DNA from: Thermoplasmata archaeon
GTDB taxonomy: Archaea; Thermoplasmatota; Thermoplasmata; Lutacidiplasmatales; UBA184
Length of the DNA: 64,000 nucleotides
Assembly (NCBI GenBank): GCA_022749935.1
Contig: JAKIWQ010000001.1
Location: 44,318-108,317 of the forward strand
Direction: 5' to 3'
The notes below the pieces were generated by a model that searched no databases, was not told the DNA's origin, and saw only the letters and a list, made by a program, of their open reading frames with translations. The position numbers and the translations under genes were made by a program. The first letter of the stretch is position 1, and each line of letters starts with the position of its first letter. Shown here piece by piece: positions 48,756 to 57,038 of this stretch.

Positions 48756-49780
48756 GCTCCCGAGCGGCCCGTCGCGGAGTTCCGCACCCGCAGGTAGGCG
48801 GCGAAGTCCGCAGGGAAGGTCCGTCGGGTAAGGGAGAGCCGAACGCCCCCCCGGGCCCCGAAGAACCGGCCGGGGCACACGAGTATGGACGCCCGCAAGC
48901 AACGTCGGGCGAGTCGATCCCCATCGGCCACTCGGTCGAAAAATACCGGTGCCCGGACGGCCCTCCCTGGTGGGAGGGCGCTCGAGAGGACACGACGGTT
49001 CCGCTCGAAGAGTTCCCGGACCCGCCGGGCGAGGTCGACCCGGTCCTCGAGGATGCGCACGGCCGCGGCCACCGAGTAGGGCGGCAACTCGTCCGTCACC
49101 ACGCCATGGAATCGTGCAAACCGGGCCGACTCCTCCGGGGGCGCCACGACGTAGCCCACCCGCACATCGTCCGCGGCGAAGAATTTGGTGAACGTGCCGG
49201 TCACCCAGAGGCCCGGCCGGCCCGCCGTCGACCGGGATCCGGCCCCGGAAAACTCCCGGAACGTCTCGTCCACCAGCAGCGACTTCGCTCCCGAGGCCCA
49301 CGTCTCGAACTCGGCGTCCGACCATTGGACCCCCTCGGGGTTCCGGGGAAGCGACACGAGCCCAAGGGCGGCCGAGGCGTTCGGAGTTCCCGCTCGAAAT
49401 CCGGCCCACGTGGCCACGTCGGACAGCGGGGGGTACTCGGGGTGCTGGACCCGGAATTTGGGGGCAGCTCCCCCCTCTGCCCGCCGTCGGAACCAGGTGA
49501 CGAGAGAGTTCGCCTCCGTCGCCCCGTGCGTGAGGAACACACGACGAGGGTCAACGCGAATCCCGAGCGCGAGGGCTTCGGTCAGTCGCTCGGGGGAAGC
49601 CGTGCCGACCTCACGGGCGTTCGGGCGGGGGTGGGCGATCGAGCCCCGCATCCCGCTGCTACCGAGATTGTGGCGGCAGTCGAGGTGCTCGTCAATCCAA
49701 TCCGCGAGCGGGAACCGCACGCTCCGACCAATCGGCCGGGGAGTTAGCGCTGGCGCCCGTCCTTCATTCGCCTCGTCCAC
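48752..49780 (-). CDS. PLP-dependent class I/II aminotransferase-like protein
   Basis: VFLTHGATEANSLVTWF, SLLVDETFREFSG, VTGTFTKFFAADDVRVGYVVAP; likely GTG start at 49780. Confidence 0.82.
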   Translation of the reverse strand: MDEANEGRAPALTPRPIGRSVRFPLADWIDEHLDCRHNLGSSGMRGSIAHPRPNAREVGTASPERLTEALALGIRVDPRRVFLTHGATEANSLVTWFRRRAEGGAAPKFRVQHPEYPPLSDVATWAGFRAGTPNASAALGLVSLPRNPEGVQWSDAEFETWASGAKSLLVDETFREFSGAGSRSTAGRPGLWVTGTFTKFFAADDVRVGYVVAPPEESARFARFHGVVTDELPPYSVAAAVRILEDRVDLARRVRELFERNRRVLSSALPPGRAVRAPVFFDRVADGDRLARRCLRASILVCPGRFFGARGGVRLSLTRRTFPADFAAYLRVRNSATGRSGA

Positions 49781-49795
49781 TCCACGCGAAGTCTC

Positions 49796-50323
49796 TTGAC
49801 CGAGCCGGGTCGAACGAACTCCATGGCCCGCCGTGCCCCCGCCCCCCCTTCGGTCCGGATCGGTCCCAACGGGCGGATTCTCGCCCTCTCCGTGGCGTGG
49901 TTCTCCGACGGGGCTCGCCGGCGGCAAGAAGCGCGGAGGGGGGCCCGATGCGTCGAGTGCGGGCGACCCCTCCCCACCCACCGGACCCCGTACTGCTCGC
50001 GAACGTGCCAATGGAAATTCCACGGGCACTATTTTTGGGACTCGGCGCGCACGTACGTCATGTTCCGCGACCGGTATCGATGCCAGATCTGCGGACTCCG
50101 CCGTCGGGCTCGGGAGCTCGAGGTCGACCACATCGTCGAGATCGTCCGCGGCGGGGCGGCCCTGGAGTACTCGAATCTTCAGACGCTCTGCCGCGCTTGC
50201 CATCGCCGCAAGACCCACGACTTTCTGGTGGAGGCTCGTCGCGTCCCGCGAGCCCCGGACCTCGAAGGTGGTCTCCCGGGCATCACCGCGACACCGGCTG
50301 CGGACCGGGCGTCGGCCCCGTGA
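49796..50323 (+). CDS. HNH endonuclease domain protein with N-terminal Cys4 motif
   Basis: CVECGRPLPTHRTPYCSRTC then YRCQICGLRRRARELEVDHIVEIVRGGAALEYSNLQTLCRACHRRKT. Confidence 0.9.
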   Translation: MTEPGRTNSMARRAPAPPSVRIGPNGRILALSVAWFSDGARRRQEARRGARCVECGRPLPTHRTPYCSRTCQWKFHGHYFWDSARTYVMFRDRYRCQICGLRRRARELEVDHIVEIVRGGAALEYSNLQTLCRACHRRKTHDFLVEARRVPRAPDLEGGLPGITATPAADRASAP

Positions 50324-50414
50324 ACCGGCGACGAGCCCGAGACGCGCGAGGCACAACGCACATGAACCCGCACGCTTCGGTTCCGACGGGGGAACTCCTA
50401 CGACCGTACGCGTC

Positions 50415-51740
50415 GTGATCGGGGCCCAGTTCGGGGACGAGGCCAAGGGCAAGATCTCGGACTTCCTCGCGGCCGACGCCCGCTATGTGGTCCGCTCCGC
50501 GGGGGGGCCGAACACGGGCCACACGATCCACCTCCCCGAGGGGAACGTCGTGCTGCACCAGGTCGCGTGTGGTGTCCTACGCCATGGGTGCGTCGGGGTC
50601 AGTGGCCCCGGTATGGTCCTTCAGCCGATGAAGCTCGAAGAGGAAGTCCTCGAGTTGCAACGCCGCGGGTTGCTTCGCGGGGAACTGGTCGTTTCCGAGC
50701 GCGCCCACGTCCTTCTTCCGGTCCACGAGATCGAGGACGCGTGGCAGGACGACCTCCGGGCCGTCAAGAACCCGGGGGCGCAACTCGGCACGACGCGTCG
50801 GGGGATCGGACCCGCGTACGAAGATCGGTACGGGCGATGGGGGATCCGGATGGGCGACCTGTCCCGACCGGCGGTCGTCCGTGAACGACTCGAACTCCTC
50901 TACGCGGTCAAAGCCCATCTTCCCGGACTGCCCCCGATCGACCCGCTCGCGGCCCAGCTCGTCGAGACCGGGGCCCGGCTGGCTCCGTACGTCCGTCCGA
51001 CGGAAACGATGCTCTGGGACGCGGTCGCCCGCGGCGATTCCGTGCTCCTCGAGGGCGCACAGAGCACGTTGCTCGACGTCGACTTCGGCACCTACCCGTA
51101 CGTCACGAGTTCCCATCCGACAAGCGCCGGAGCGATGATGGGCAGCGGGATCCCGCCGACCGAGCTCGACACCGTGGTGGGAGTGGCCAAAGCCTACTGT
51201 ACCCGAGTGGGAGCGGGGCCGTTCCCCACGGAGGATTCCGGGCCGCGAGGCGAGTTCCTTCGCCGGGTCGGCGGCGAACGGGGGGCCACGACCGGTCGGG
51301 AGCGCCGGACCGGTTGGCTCGACCTCGTCCTGCTGCGGTACGCGGCGCGCTTGAACGGGTTCACGTCCCTGGCGATCACGAAAGTAGACGTCCTCGGTGG
51401 CGAGGACACCGTCCCGGTCTGCGTGCAGTACGTCCTCCCGGACGGAACCACCGTCCGTGACGGACTTCCGCTGGACGCGTCCGATCTCGCGAAAGTTCAA
51501 CCGGTTTACGAACGGCTGGACGGGTGGCCACTTTTCCACGAGCGACTCAAGGAGCGCGTCCGGCGGGAGGGGGCCTCTGCCCTCCCGGTGCCGCTGCGCC
51601 AGTTCCTGGAGTTCATCGCCCAGGAGACCGGCGTTCCGGTCGAGTATGTGGGGTACGGGCCGGGTCGGGAGGAAACAGTCTGGCTCGGCCCCCCGGCCCC
51701 TCCGGGTCGACCGCGGGCGATGACGGCCTGGTCGGGCTAG
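50415..51740 (+). CDS. purA: Adenylosuccinate synthetase (start uncertain)
   Basis: VRVVIGAQFGDEAKGK P-loop-like motif, GPNTGHTIHLPEG, GTTRRGIGPAYEDRYGR, LLEGAQSTLLDVDFGTYPYVTSS. Confidence 0.92.
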   Translation: MIGAQFGDEAKGKISDFLAADARYVVRSAGGPNTGHTIHLPEGNVVLHQVACGVLRHGCVGVSGPGMVLQPMKLEEEVLELQRRGLLRGELVVSERAHVLLPVHEIEDAWQDDLRAVKNPGAQLGTTRRGIGPAYEDRYGRWGIRMGDLSRPAVVRERLELLYAVKAHLPGLPPIDPLAAQLVETGARLAPYVRPTETMLWDAVARGDSVLLEGAQSTLLDVDFGTYPYVTSSHPTSAGAMMGSGIPPTELDTVVGVAKAYCTRVGAGPFPTEDSGPRGEFLRRVGGERGATTGRERRTGWLDLVLLRYAARLNGFTSLAITKVDVLGGEDTVPVCVQYVLPDGTTVRDGLPLDASDLAKVQPVYERLDGWPLFHERLKERVRREGASALPVPLRQFLEFIAQETGVPVEYVGYGPGREETVWLGPPAPPGRPRAMTAWSG

Positions 51741-51747
51741 CCGTCCT

Positions 51748-52617
51748 GTGGAGTTCGATCCGTACCTCTACGTCGCCTTCCTCGCGGGACTGGTCGCGGG
51801 GTGGGTGGTCCGGCCCCGTTCCGCCTGGGTCGGCCGGGCCACCCTCGCGACCGTGGGAGCCCTCGTGGGTCTGCTGGGTGCGTCTCTGAGCGGGATCCCG
51901 GCGGGTTCTCTCCTCGCGACCGTCCCGCTCGCCTTGGCGTATGCGTCGCTCATCCTGCTCCTCACGGCTCTCGTCTACTTCGTCCTCGCCCGCCGAAGGG
52001 TTCCTGGGTCGACGCCGCCGGCGGGGACCACGAAGCCCGACGGGCGGGTCCCGCTGAGCCTCCTCCTACTGGGCGCGCTCCTCGCGGGCTACGGCCTGGG
52101 CCACGTCCTGGCCGTGCCTACGGCGGAAGCCATCCCGTGGGCCCTGTACGCCCTCCTCGCCCTCGTCGCTTTCGATCTGCGGCTCCGGACCCGTGCGCTC
52201 GGTCGCCTCTGGGTACCCCTCCTGGCGGCGGTCGGGGGGGCGCTCGGAGCGGCCACGGTCTTCATCGTCCTCGGCGAGTTCTCCGCTCCGATCGCGCTTG
52301 CGACGGCGCTCGCGTTCGGCTGGTACACTCTCGCGGGGCCGTTGGTCGGAGCGCGGGCGGGCGCGCTGCTCGGGCTCATGGCGTTCTTGACCAACTTCCT
52401 CCGGGAGGATCTGACCATGTTGCTGGCGCCGGTCTTCGGCCGTCGGCTCCAGGGCGAAGGGATGAGCGCGCTCGGGGGCGCCACGTCCATGGACACGACC
52501 CTTTACTTCGTGACCCGGTACGGGGACGCCGAGGCGGGAAGCCTCGCGCTGGCCAGCGGTCTCGTCCTGACGGTGGCGGCGAGCCTCCTCCTGCCCATCG
52601 TTCTCGCCCTGCCCTAG
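51748..52617 (+). CDS. LysO (DUF340/YbjE)-family exporter-like membrane protein
   Basis: FGWYTLAGPLVGARAGALLGLMAFLTNFLREDLTMLLAPVFGRRLQGEGMSALGGATSMDTTLYFV. Confidence 0.82.
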   Translation: MEFDPYLYVAFLAGLVAGWVVRPRSAWVGRATLATVGALVGLLGASLSGIPAGSLLATVPLALAYASLILLLTALVYFVLARRRVPGSTPPAGTTKPDGRVPLSLLLLGALLAGYGLGHVLAVPTAEAIPWALYALLALVAFDLRLRTRALGRLWVPLLAAVGGALGAATVFIVLGEFSAPIALATALAFGWYTLAGPLVGARAGALLGLMAFLTNFLREDLTMLLAPVFGRRLQGEGMSALGGATSMDTTLYFVTRYGDAEAGSLALASGLVLTVAASLLLPIVLALP

Positions 52618-52656
52618 CGACGCCTTAAACGGTCCGGGCGCTCGCTTTCGGATCAC

Positions 52657-52729
52657 GGGCTCGTGGTCCAGCGGTTACGACGTCGCTCTCACACAGCGAA
52701 GACCGCCGGTTCGAATCCGGCCGAGCCCA
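52657..52729 (+). tRNA. tRNA-Val (anticodon CAC)
   Basis: Acceptor GGGCTCG/CGAGCCC, A73, anticodon stem TCGCT/AGCGA with loop CTCACAC, T-arm GCCGG-TTCGAAT-CCGGC; upstream CCTTAAAC. Confidence 0.95.
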
Positions 52730-52773
52730 TCTTCGGGTCGGGGGCATCCGGGTCTTGGTGAGGGGGATGCCCC
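52726..52773. repeat. Repeat copy 1 (modules A then B) at the tRNA-Val 3' end
   Basis: A = CCCATCTTCGGGTCGGGGGCAT (52726-52747), B = TCCGGGTCTTGGTGAGGGGGATGCCCC (52747-52773); contains hairpin GGGGCATCC...GGATGCCCC. Confidence 0.8.
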
Positions 52774-52905
52774 GCGATCCCTTAGCGGCGCCCGTGGTAA
52801 CCTATTCCGCGAGCCTCTCACAAAAGGTGGGTTTCCGGAGGACGCGTCGACCTCCACGTGGCCCATCGGGCTAATCGCGGTCCGGTCATCGGTCGGGCGC
52901 GTCCC

Positions 52906-53367
52906 TCATTCTCGGCGCAAGGAAAGATACGCCCACAAGCTCGATGCGATCACGAGGAATCCCAGGGTGGCATAGATGACCGTGACCACGATCGGAAGTC
53001 CTCCCCCGACCTCCAACTGGGGTTGAGTGTTCACGATCAGCCGAAGTCCCACCCCCAGTGCACCAAGGATAGCGGCCCCGGCGAAGCTCCATCGCCGGCC
53101 TCGGCTCTCGAAGTACAGGAGGAGCAGGGTCAGGGCGATGATCGGACTCACCTGGGACTCAGCGATCAGTCGAACGGCGGGCGCCACTGAAGACAAAGTG
53201 ATGGCCAGGGCGACAACGATGGCGACAAGGAACGGGAGAAGCAGTGTAATCGCAACGCGCTGTGTTACGAGGGCGTTTCTGCTGAGGCGAGGTTCCGTCG
53301 CGTTTGATTCCGGGAGGTCGCGGAATCTCCCCTCGTCCGCGCTCATCGCGGTCCCGTCATCGGACAC
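52906..53367 (-). CDS. Hypothetical 4-TM membrane protein
   Basis: 153 aa with four hydrophobic segments (VAITLLLPFLVAIVVALAITL; PIIALTLLLLYF; GAAILGALGVGLRLIV; VIYATLGFLVIASSLWAYLSL). Confidence 0.6.
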   Translation of the reverse strand: MSDDGTAMSADEGRFRDLPESNATEPRLSRNALVTQRVAITLLLPFLVAIVVALAITLSSVAPAVRLIAESQVSPIIALTLLLLYFESRGRRWSFAGAAILGALGVGLRLIVNTQPQLEVGGGLPIVVTVIYATLGFLVIASSLWAYLSLRRE

Positions 53368-53460
53368 GCGCTTTCCCCATCAAGCCGGCGGTGGCCCGCT
53401 CGTACTTCGCGTCCGGAAAGGGGTCGGTTGCGTAACAAGACCGGGGCGGATCTCACAGCG

Positions 53461-53787
53461 TTAGGCGAGCTTCATGTGTTCCAACAGTGCTTCGAATCTC
53501 GAGTCCTGGCGAACGAGTGCGAGCCTCGGGCTGAGGCGGAAGTTGGCCAGATTGACAGAATGACGCTCGACCCCGATTTCCAACCATCGGAAACAACCAT
53601 CGAGGTCGCCGAGCTCGGCGTGGATCCGAGCCAGCTGCCATATGAACCATGGCGCCACGGGAGGGGCCTCGATGCGTTCCAAGATGGCGCGAGATTGTTC
53701 CCTTTCCCCGGCGAGTGCGTGCACGTAGGCCTGGGAAACCGGCCCGTCGCCGGGATCCTGGTTGAACTCCCGGCTGCCGCGTGCCAA
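53461..53787 (-). pseudogene. C-terminal TPR-like fragment
   Basis: QAYVHALAGEREQSRAILERIEAPPVAPWFIWQLARIHAELGDLDGCFRWLEIGVERHSVNLANFRLSPRLALVRQDSRFEALLEHMKL resembles the last repeats of a larger TPR protein; frame is open upstream without a good start. Confidence 0.5.
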
Positions 53788-53906
53788 GCGACCGCAGGTC
53801 GTCAGCGGCAGGGTTTGGAATGGGCACTCTGTGTGACAGGGGCCCGACCCCCCGTGAGCTCGAAGTTAAGCGGCTCGCCAGCCTCGGTAGGCGAAGGGAG
53901 TGTTCG

Positions 53907-54548
53907 ATGGGTTCATCTCCACCGCGAGGGAACACCCGTGACATTACGAATCTACCACCCGAAGAATACGTTCATCACATTGGCCAAAGGTATGTCGTCG
54001 GGGACACGCCGTGGGACTCGGGGAAACCCAATGCCGAACTGATTCGCCAGATCGAAGCCGGGAACCTCCCCGGCAAGACGGTCCTCGAGATGGGATGCGG
54101 TACCGGTACGAACGCCGTCGAGCTCGCCCGACGCGGGTATCGCGTGACCGCAGTCGACCTCACGCCGCTTGCGATAGAACGGGCTCGAGAGAAGGCGACG
54201 AAAGCCGGTGCGTCAATCAACTTCCGGGCGGGTGACCTCACCCGCCTGGATCTGGGAGGACCGTACGATTGTCTGCTCGATATCGGTCTGTATCACGGAA
54301 TCCGTAACCGCGACCTGGAAGGGTTCCAATCCACGCTCCAACGGGTTTCCCGGCCCGGCACGCGCTGGCTGTCCTTGGCCGGGAACCCCAAGGAGATTTC
54401 CCCGGAGGGTCCTCCGGTAGTCCGCGAGGAGGAGATTCGCTCCGAGCTGGGCCCGTTGTTCAAGATCCTTGAGCTTCACGAGATCCGGTTCGATCTCCGT
54501 CCGGACTTCCAGCCTCTCGCTTGGTCGATTCTGATGGAACGCCGCTGA
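53907..54548 (+). CDS. SAM-dependent methyltransferase
   Basis: GKTVLEMGCGTGTNAVELARRGYRVTAVDLTPLAIERAREKATKAGASINFRAGDLTRLDLGGPYDCLLDIGLYHGI. Confidence 0.88.
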   Translation: MGSSPPRGNTRDITNLPPEEYVHHIGQRYVVGDTPWDSGKPNAELIRQIEAGNLPGKTVLEMGCGTGTNAVELARRGYRVTAVDLTPLAIERAREKATKAGASINFRAGDLTRLDLGGPYDCLLDIGLYHGIRNRDLEGFQSTLQRVSRPGTRWLSLAGNPKEISPEGPPVVREEEIRSELGPLFKILELHEIRFDLRPDFQPLAWSILMERR

Positions 54549-54567
54549 GGGTAGGGAGAGCCTCAGC
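54544..54567 (+). terminator. Hairpin overlapping the methyltransferase stop codon
   Basis: GCTGAGG-gtagggagag-CCTCAGC. Confidence 0.35.
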
Positions 54568-55207
54568 AGGGTACGTGTCATCGGTGGACCGTCGGCGACG
54601 CGAGGACTGCACGCTCCTGCTCGACCCAAGATGCACGGATGCCTGACGCTGACGGTGTGCGCACAATTGCCATTGAACCGACACCGTGGCATCCGTAGAC
54701 AAGGCGTGGGATTCCTGCCGGGGAACCACCGACCCAGCGTCGGCGCTGGAGGGGATTCGTGCGTTCTAAGAAATCCCGCATGGGGATCCGCCGGTGACCC
54801 GTGTCGGGCGATCGCTGCGTCGACCCGGACCCGTTCGAGCTGCGCGAGAAGGAACTAGAAGACCGATTGGGCTCGAACTGTAGAACGTTGCTTATCCACC
54901 ACCGAAGGTCGCAAACAAGGACGAAAGTAGGTAACGGATACTGGCTTTCGCCAGACGGCGGCGAGAAGAGACCGACTGCAGTAGCACCTTCCTCCGCGAC
55001 TCCCTCTGCAGCTCCTGTCGGCCGTCGACACCAATATTGGCAATTTCGGTGTGGTCGGGCACGCACCTAAGGTCGCGAAAGGAGCCGCCCGCACGTTGGG
55101 TCTGCGGTGTCCTGCGTCGGCCGGGCTGGGCTGTTCGGTTAGGTTCGGTTGACGGGGGATCGTCCAACCGCCCCCACCGAGCGCCATCGAGATCGAGCCG
55201 AACCAAG

Positions 55208-55262
55208 GGGGCGTCCGGGTCTTGGTGAGGGGGATGCCCCCCCATCTTCGGGTCGGGGGCAT
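55208..55262. repeat. Repeat copy 2 (modules B then A)
   Basis: B perfect at 55214-55240 (27 bp) followed directly by A perfect at 55241-55262 (22 bp); order reversed relative to copy 1. Confidence 0.8.
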
Positions 55263-55692
55263 TCCCTGTCACCCGAACCCACGTAGGGGAGGGCCACGGG
55301 GGGAGAAACCTCGGACCGAACCCTCGTGGCTGCCCAGTTCCCGCGGGAACTGAAGCCGCAGATCAACGGGCTGGGCCATTCGGATACACCGTGCGGGGCG
55401 GCGAACTTCTTCGTCGAGCACCTCGGGTGCGAGGTCGACCGAAGGAGTTCGAGCGGGTCCCCAGCGGTCTCGCATCGCGGTCGAGGGGGTCGGGGCTCCG
55501 GCGTATTTCGTGATGTCCAGGGGTTCGCCCGAAGGGCGCCGCACCCTCGGCCCCTCGCGTCCGATAGCGGACAACCGGCCCCCACGTTCGAAATCGGCGA
55601 TCGTCACCTGGCAGCGCCGCCCGAGAGGGAGAGGGCGACCCCTCCCGGGGTCGGTCCCCCCTGGCTCCGAGCCGGACCCCCCGTGTCGCTCG

Positions 55693-56448
55693 TCAGGACA
55701 CGGTAATCGAAGAGAGGACGGCGTGCTTGCCGGAAGTGCTCATGTTGATCGAGCCGCTCGCCGACGACCCGCCCGTCGACACCGAGGTATCGACCAACGA
55801 GATCAGCTCGGTCACCACATAGTAGGTGTGACCCGCGGTGAACGTGCCGTTGACGAAGGCTTCCATCCTCAACGAAGTGAACGTCTTCATGAGGCTCCCG
55901 CTCGAAACGGAGTTGCCCTGAGAGGAATGGAACGATGAGGACAAGTAGGAACTGCTGGTCTGATCGTACACGTACGTGTAGATGTACACCTCGGATTCCG
56001 CGTACGCGAACTGGGGGTAGGGACCCGGCGTGGCCACCAAGTCGACAAAGAACGTCACGCTCCATTTCTCCTTGACCGAATGGTGCCCGCTCGCGACGCT
56101 GAAGGTAGAGCTGGACAGCCCGACGAAGGAGACGGCCTCCGTCGTCGCACTCACGCTCCCACAAGACACCTGCGTGGCCTTGGTATTGGTGACGGCGTGA
56201 CCGTTCACGAGGTTAAAGCTCGGTGAGGTGCTCCACGACGCGTTTCCTCCGCACCCGGTGAAACCGGCGCTGATCGATTGGTCCGCCGTTCCTCCGTACG
56301 GCGCCGTCAGTGTGAGGGCCGGGTGCGCCGAAGCGGCCGGGGCGAGGACCATCAGTAGTGCCAGACCCACCGTCATCACGCTTCCGAACCCGACCGTTCG
56401 TCCCTTGGTCCGCAGAAATGGCGTCTGTTCTCCGACGTTCCTCTTCAT
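55693..56448 (-). CDS. Secreted/surface hypothetical protein with signal peptide
   Basis: MKRNVGEQTPFLRTKGRTVGFGSVMTVGLALLMVLAPAASAHPALT..., Ser/Thr/Tyr-rich mature part. Confidence 0.7.
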   Translation of the reverse strand: MKRNVGEQTPFLRTKGRTVGFGSVMTVGLALLMVLAPAASAHPALTLTAPYGGTADQSISAGFTGCGGNASWSTSPSFNLVNGHAVTNTKATQVSCGSVSATTEAVSFVGLSSSTFSVASGHHSVKEKWSVTFFVDLVATPGPYPQFAYAESEVYIYTYVYDQTSSSYLSSSFHSSQGNSVSSGSLMKTFTSLRMEAFVNGTFTAGHTYYVVTELISLVDTSVSTGGSSASGSINMSTSGKHAVLSSITVS

Positions 56449-56591
56449 TCGTCCCACGTCCCCGTTCCCGCCGGAGGCAGGACCCCCTGCTCGCCGACGT
56501 GCGCGGAAGTCCGGGTAGGACTCTCCGGTACTTAGACCTCGGTAGTCCCTAGGGGACGCCACCCTTCGGGGGGCCTCCACGTCGGGGGGAG

Positions 56592-56999
56592 ATGTCGGAC
56601 GCGCCGCGGCGAGCGCCTCCTCCATCCCCGCCGGGAAGGGTAGACGGGAAGTGTGTACGAGCCTCCGGGCGTCAGGGTATCCTCGTGGAGCACCCACGAA
56701 TCGTAGTTGGGACGCCTCGCGAGTACGCGTACTGGATCGCGCGGCTCCGCAGGTTCCTGGCGGAACGGGGTGCGAGTGCGGACGACCTGGAGCAACTCGA
56801 CGCCCGCATCAACTACAAGGGGAATCGGATCACGCTCTACCGACTGAGCAATCCCGCTGAGGACGGGTCGGTCGCCGAAACGATCTCGCATGAGGTCCTC
56901 CACGCCCTCTTCTACCAGATGGGCGAGTACCGGGCCGCCCGAGAGATCGACCTGGTCGCCAAGCCGGCGCGGAGTACCGAGAGAATCGGCGGGATCTGA
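56592..56999 (+). CDS. Small HEXXH-containing putative metalloprotease-like protein
   Basis: ETISHEVLHALFYQMGEYRAAREID in a 135-aa ORF; start uncertain. Confidence 0.6.
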   Translation: MSDAPRRAPPPSPPGRVDGKCVRASGRQGILVEHPRIVVGTPREYAYWIARLRRFLAERGASADDLEQLDARINYKGNRITLYRLSNPAEDGSVAETISHEVLHALFYQMGEYRAAREIDLVAKPARSTERIGGI

Positions 57000-57038
57000 C
57001 CCTCGCCCGGTCGGGACCGAGGGATTCGGCCCCGGGAC

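Noticed and set aside
53440-53470. Integron attC-like sequence (GCGTAAC...GTTAGGC) next to the TPR fragment
   Set aside because: Half-sites are only about 13 nt apart, one mismatches the consensus, no imperfect palindrome lies between them, and no IntI is present.
54568-55690. Several 60-160 aa ORFs on both strands
   Set aside because: None has plausible protein composition or motifs; region treated as largely noncoding or decayed.
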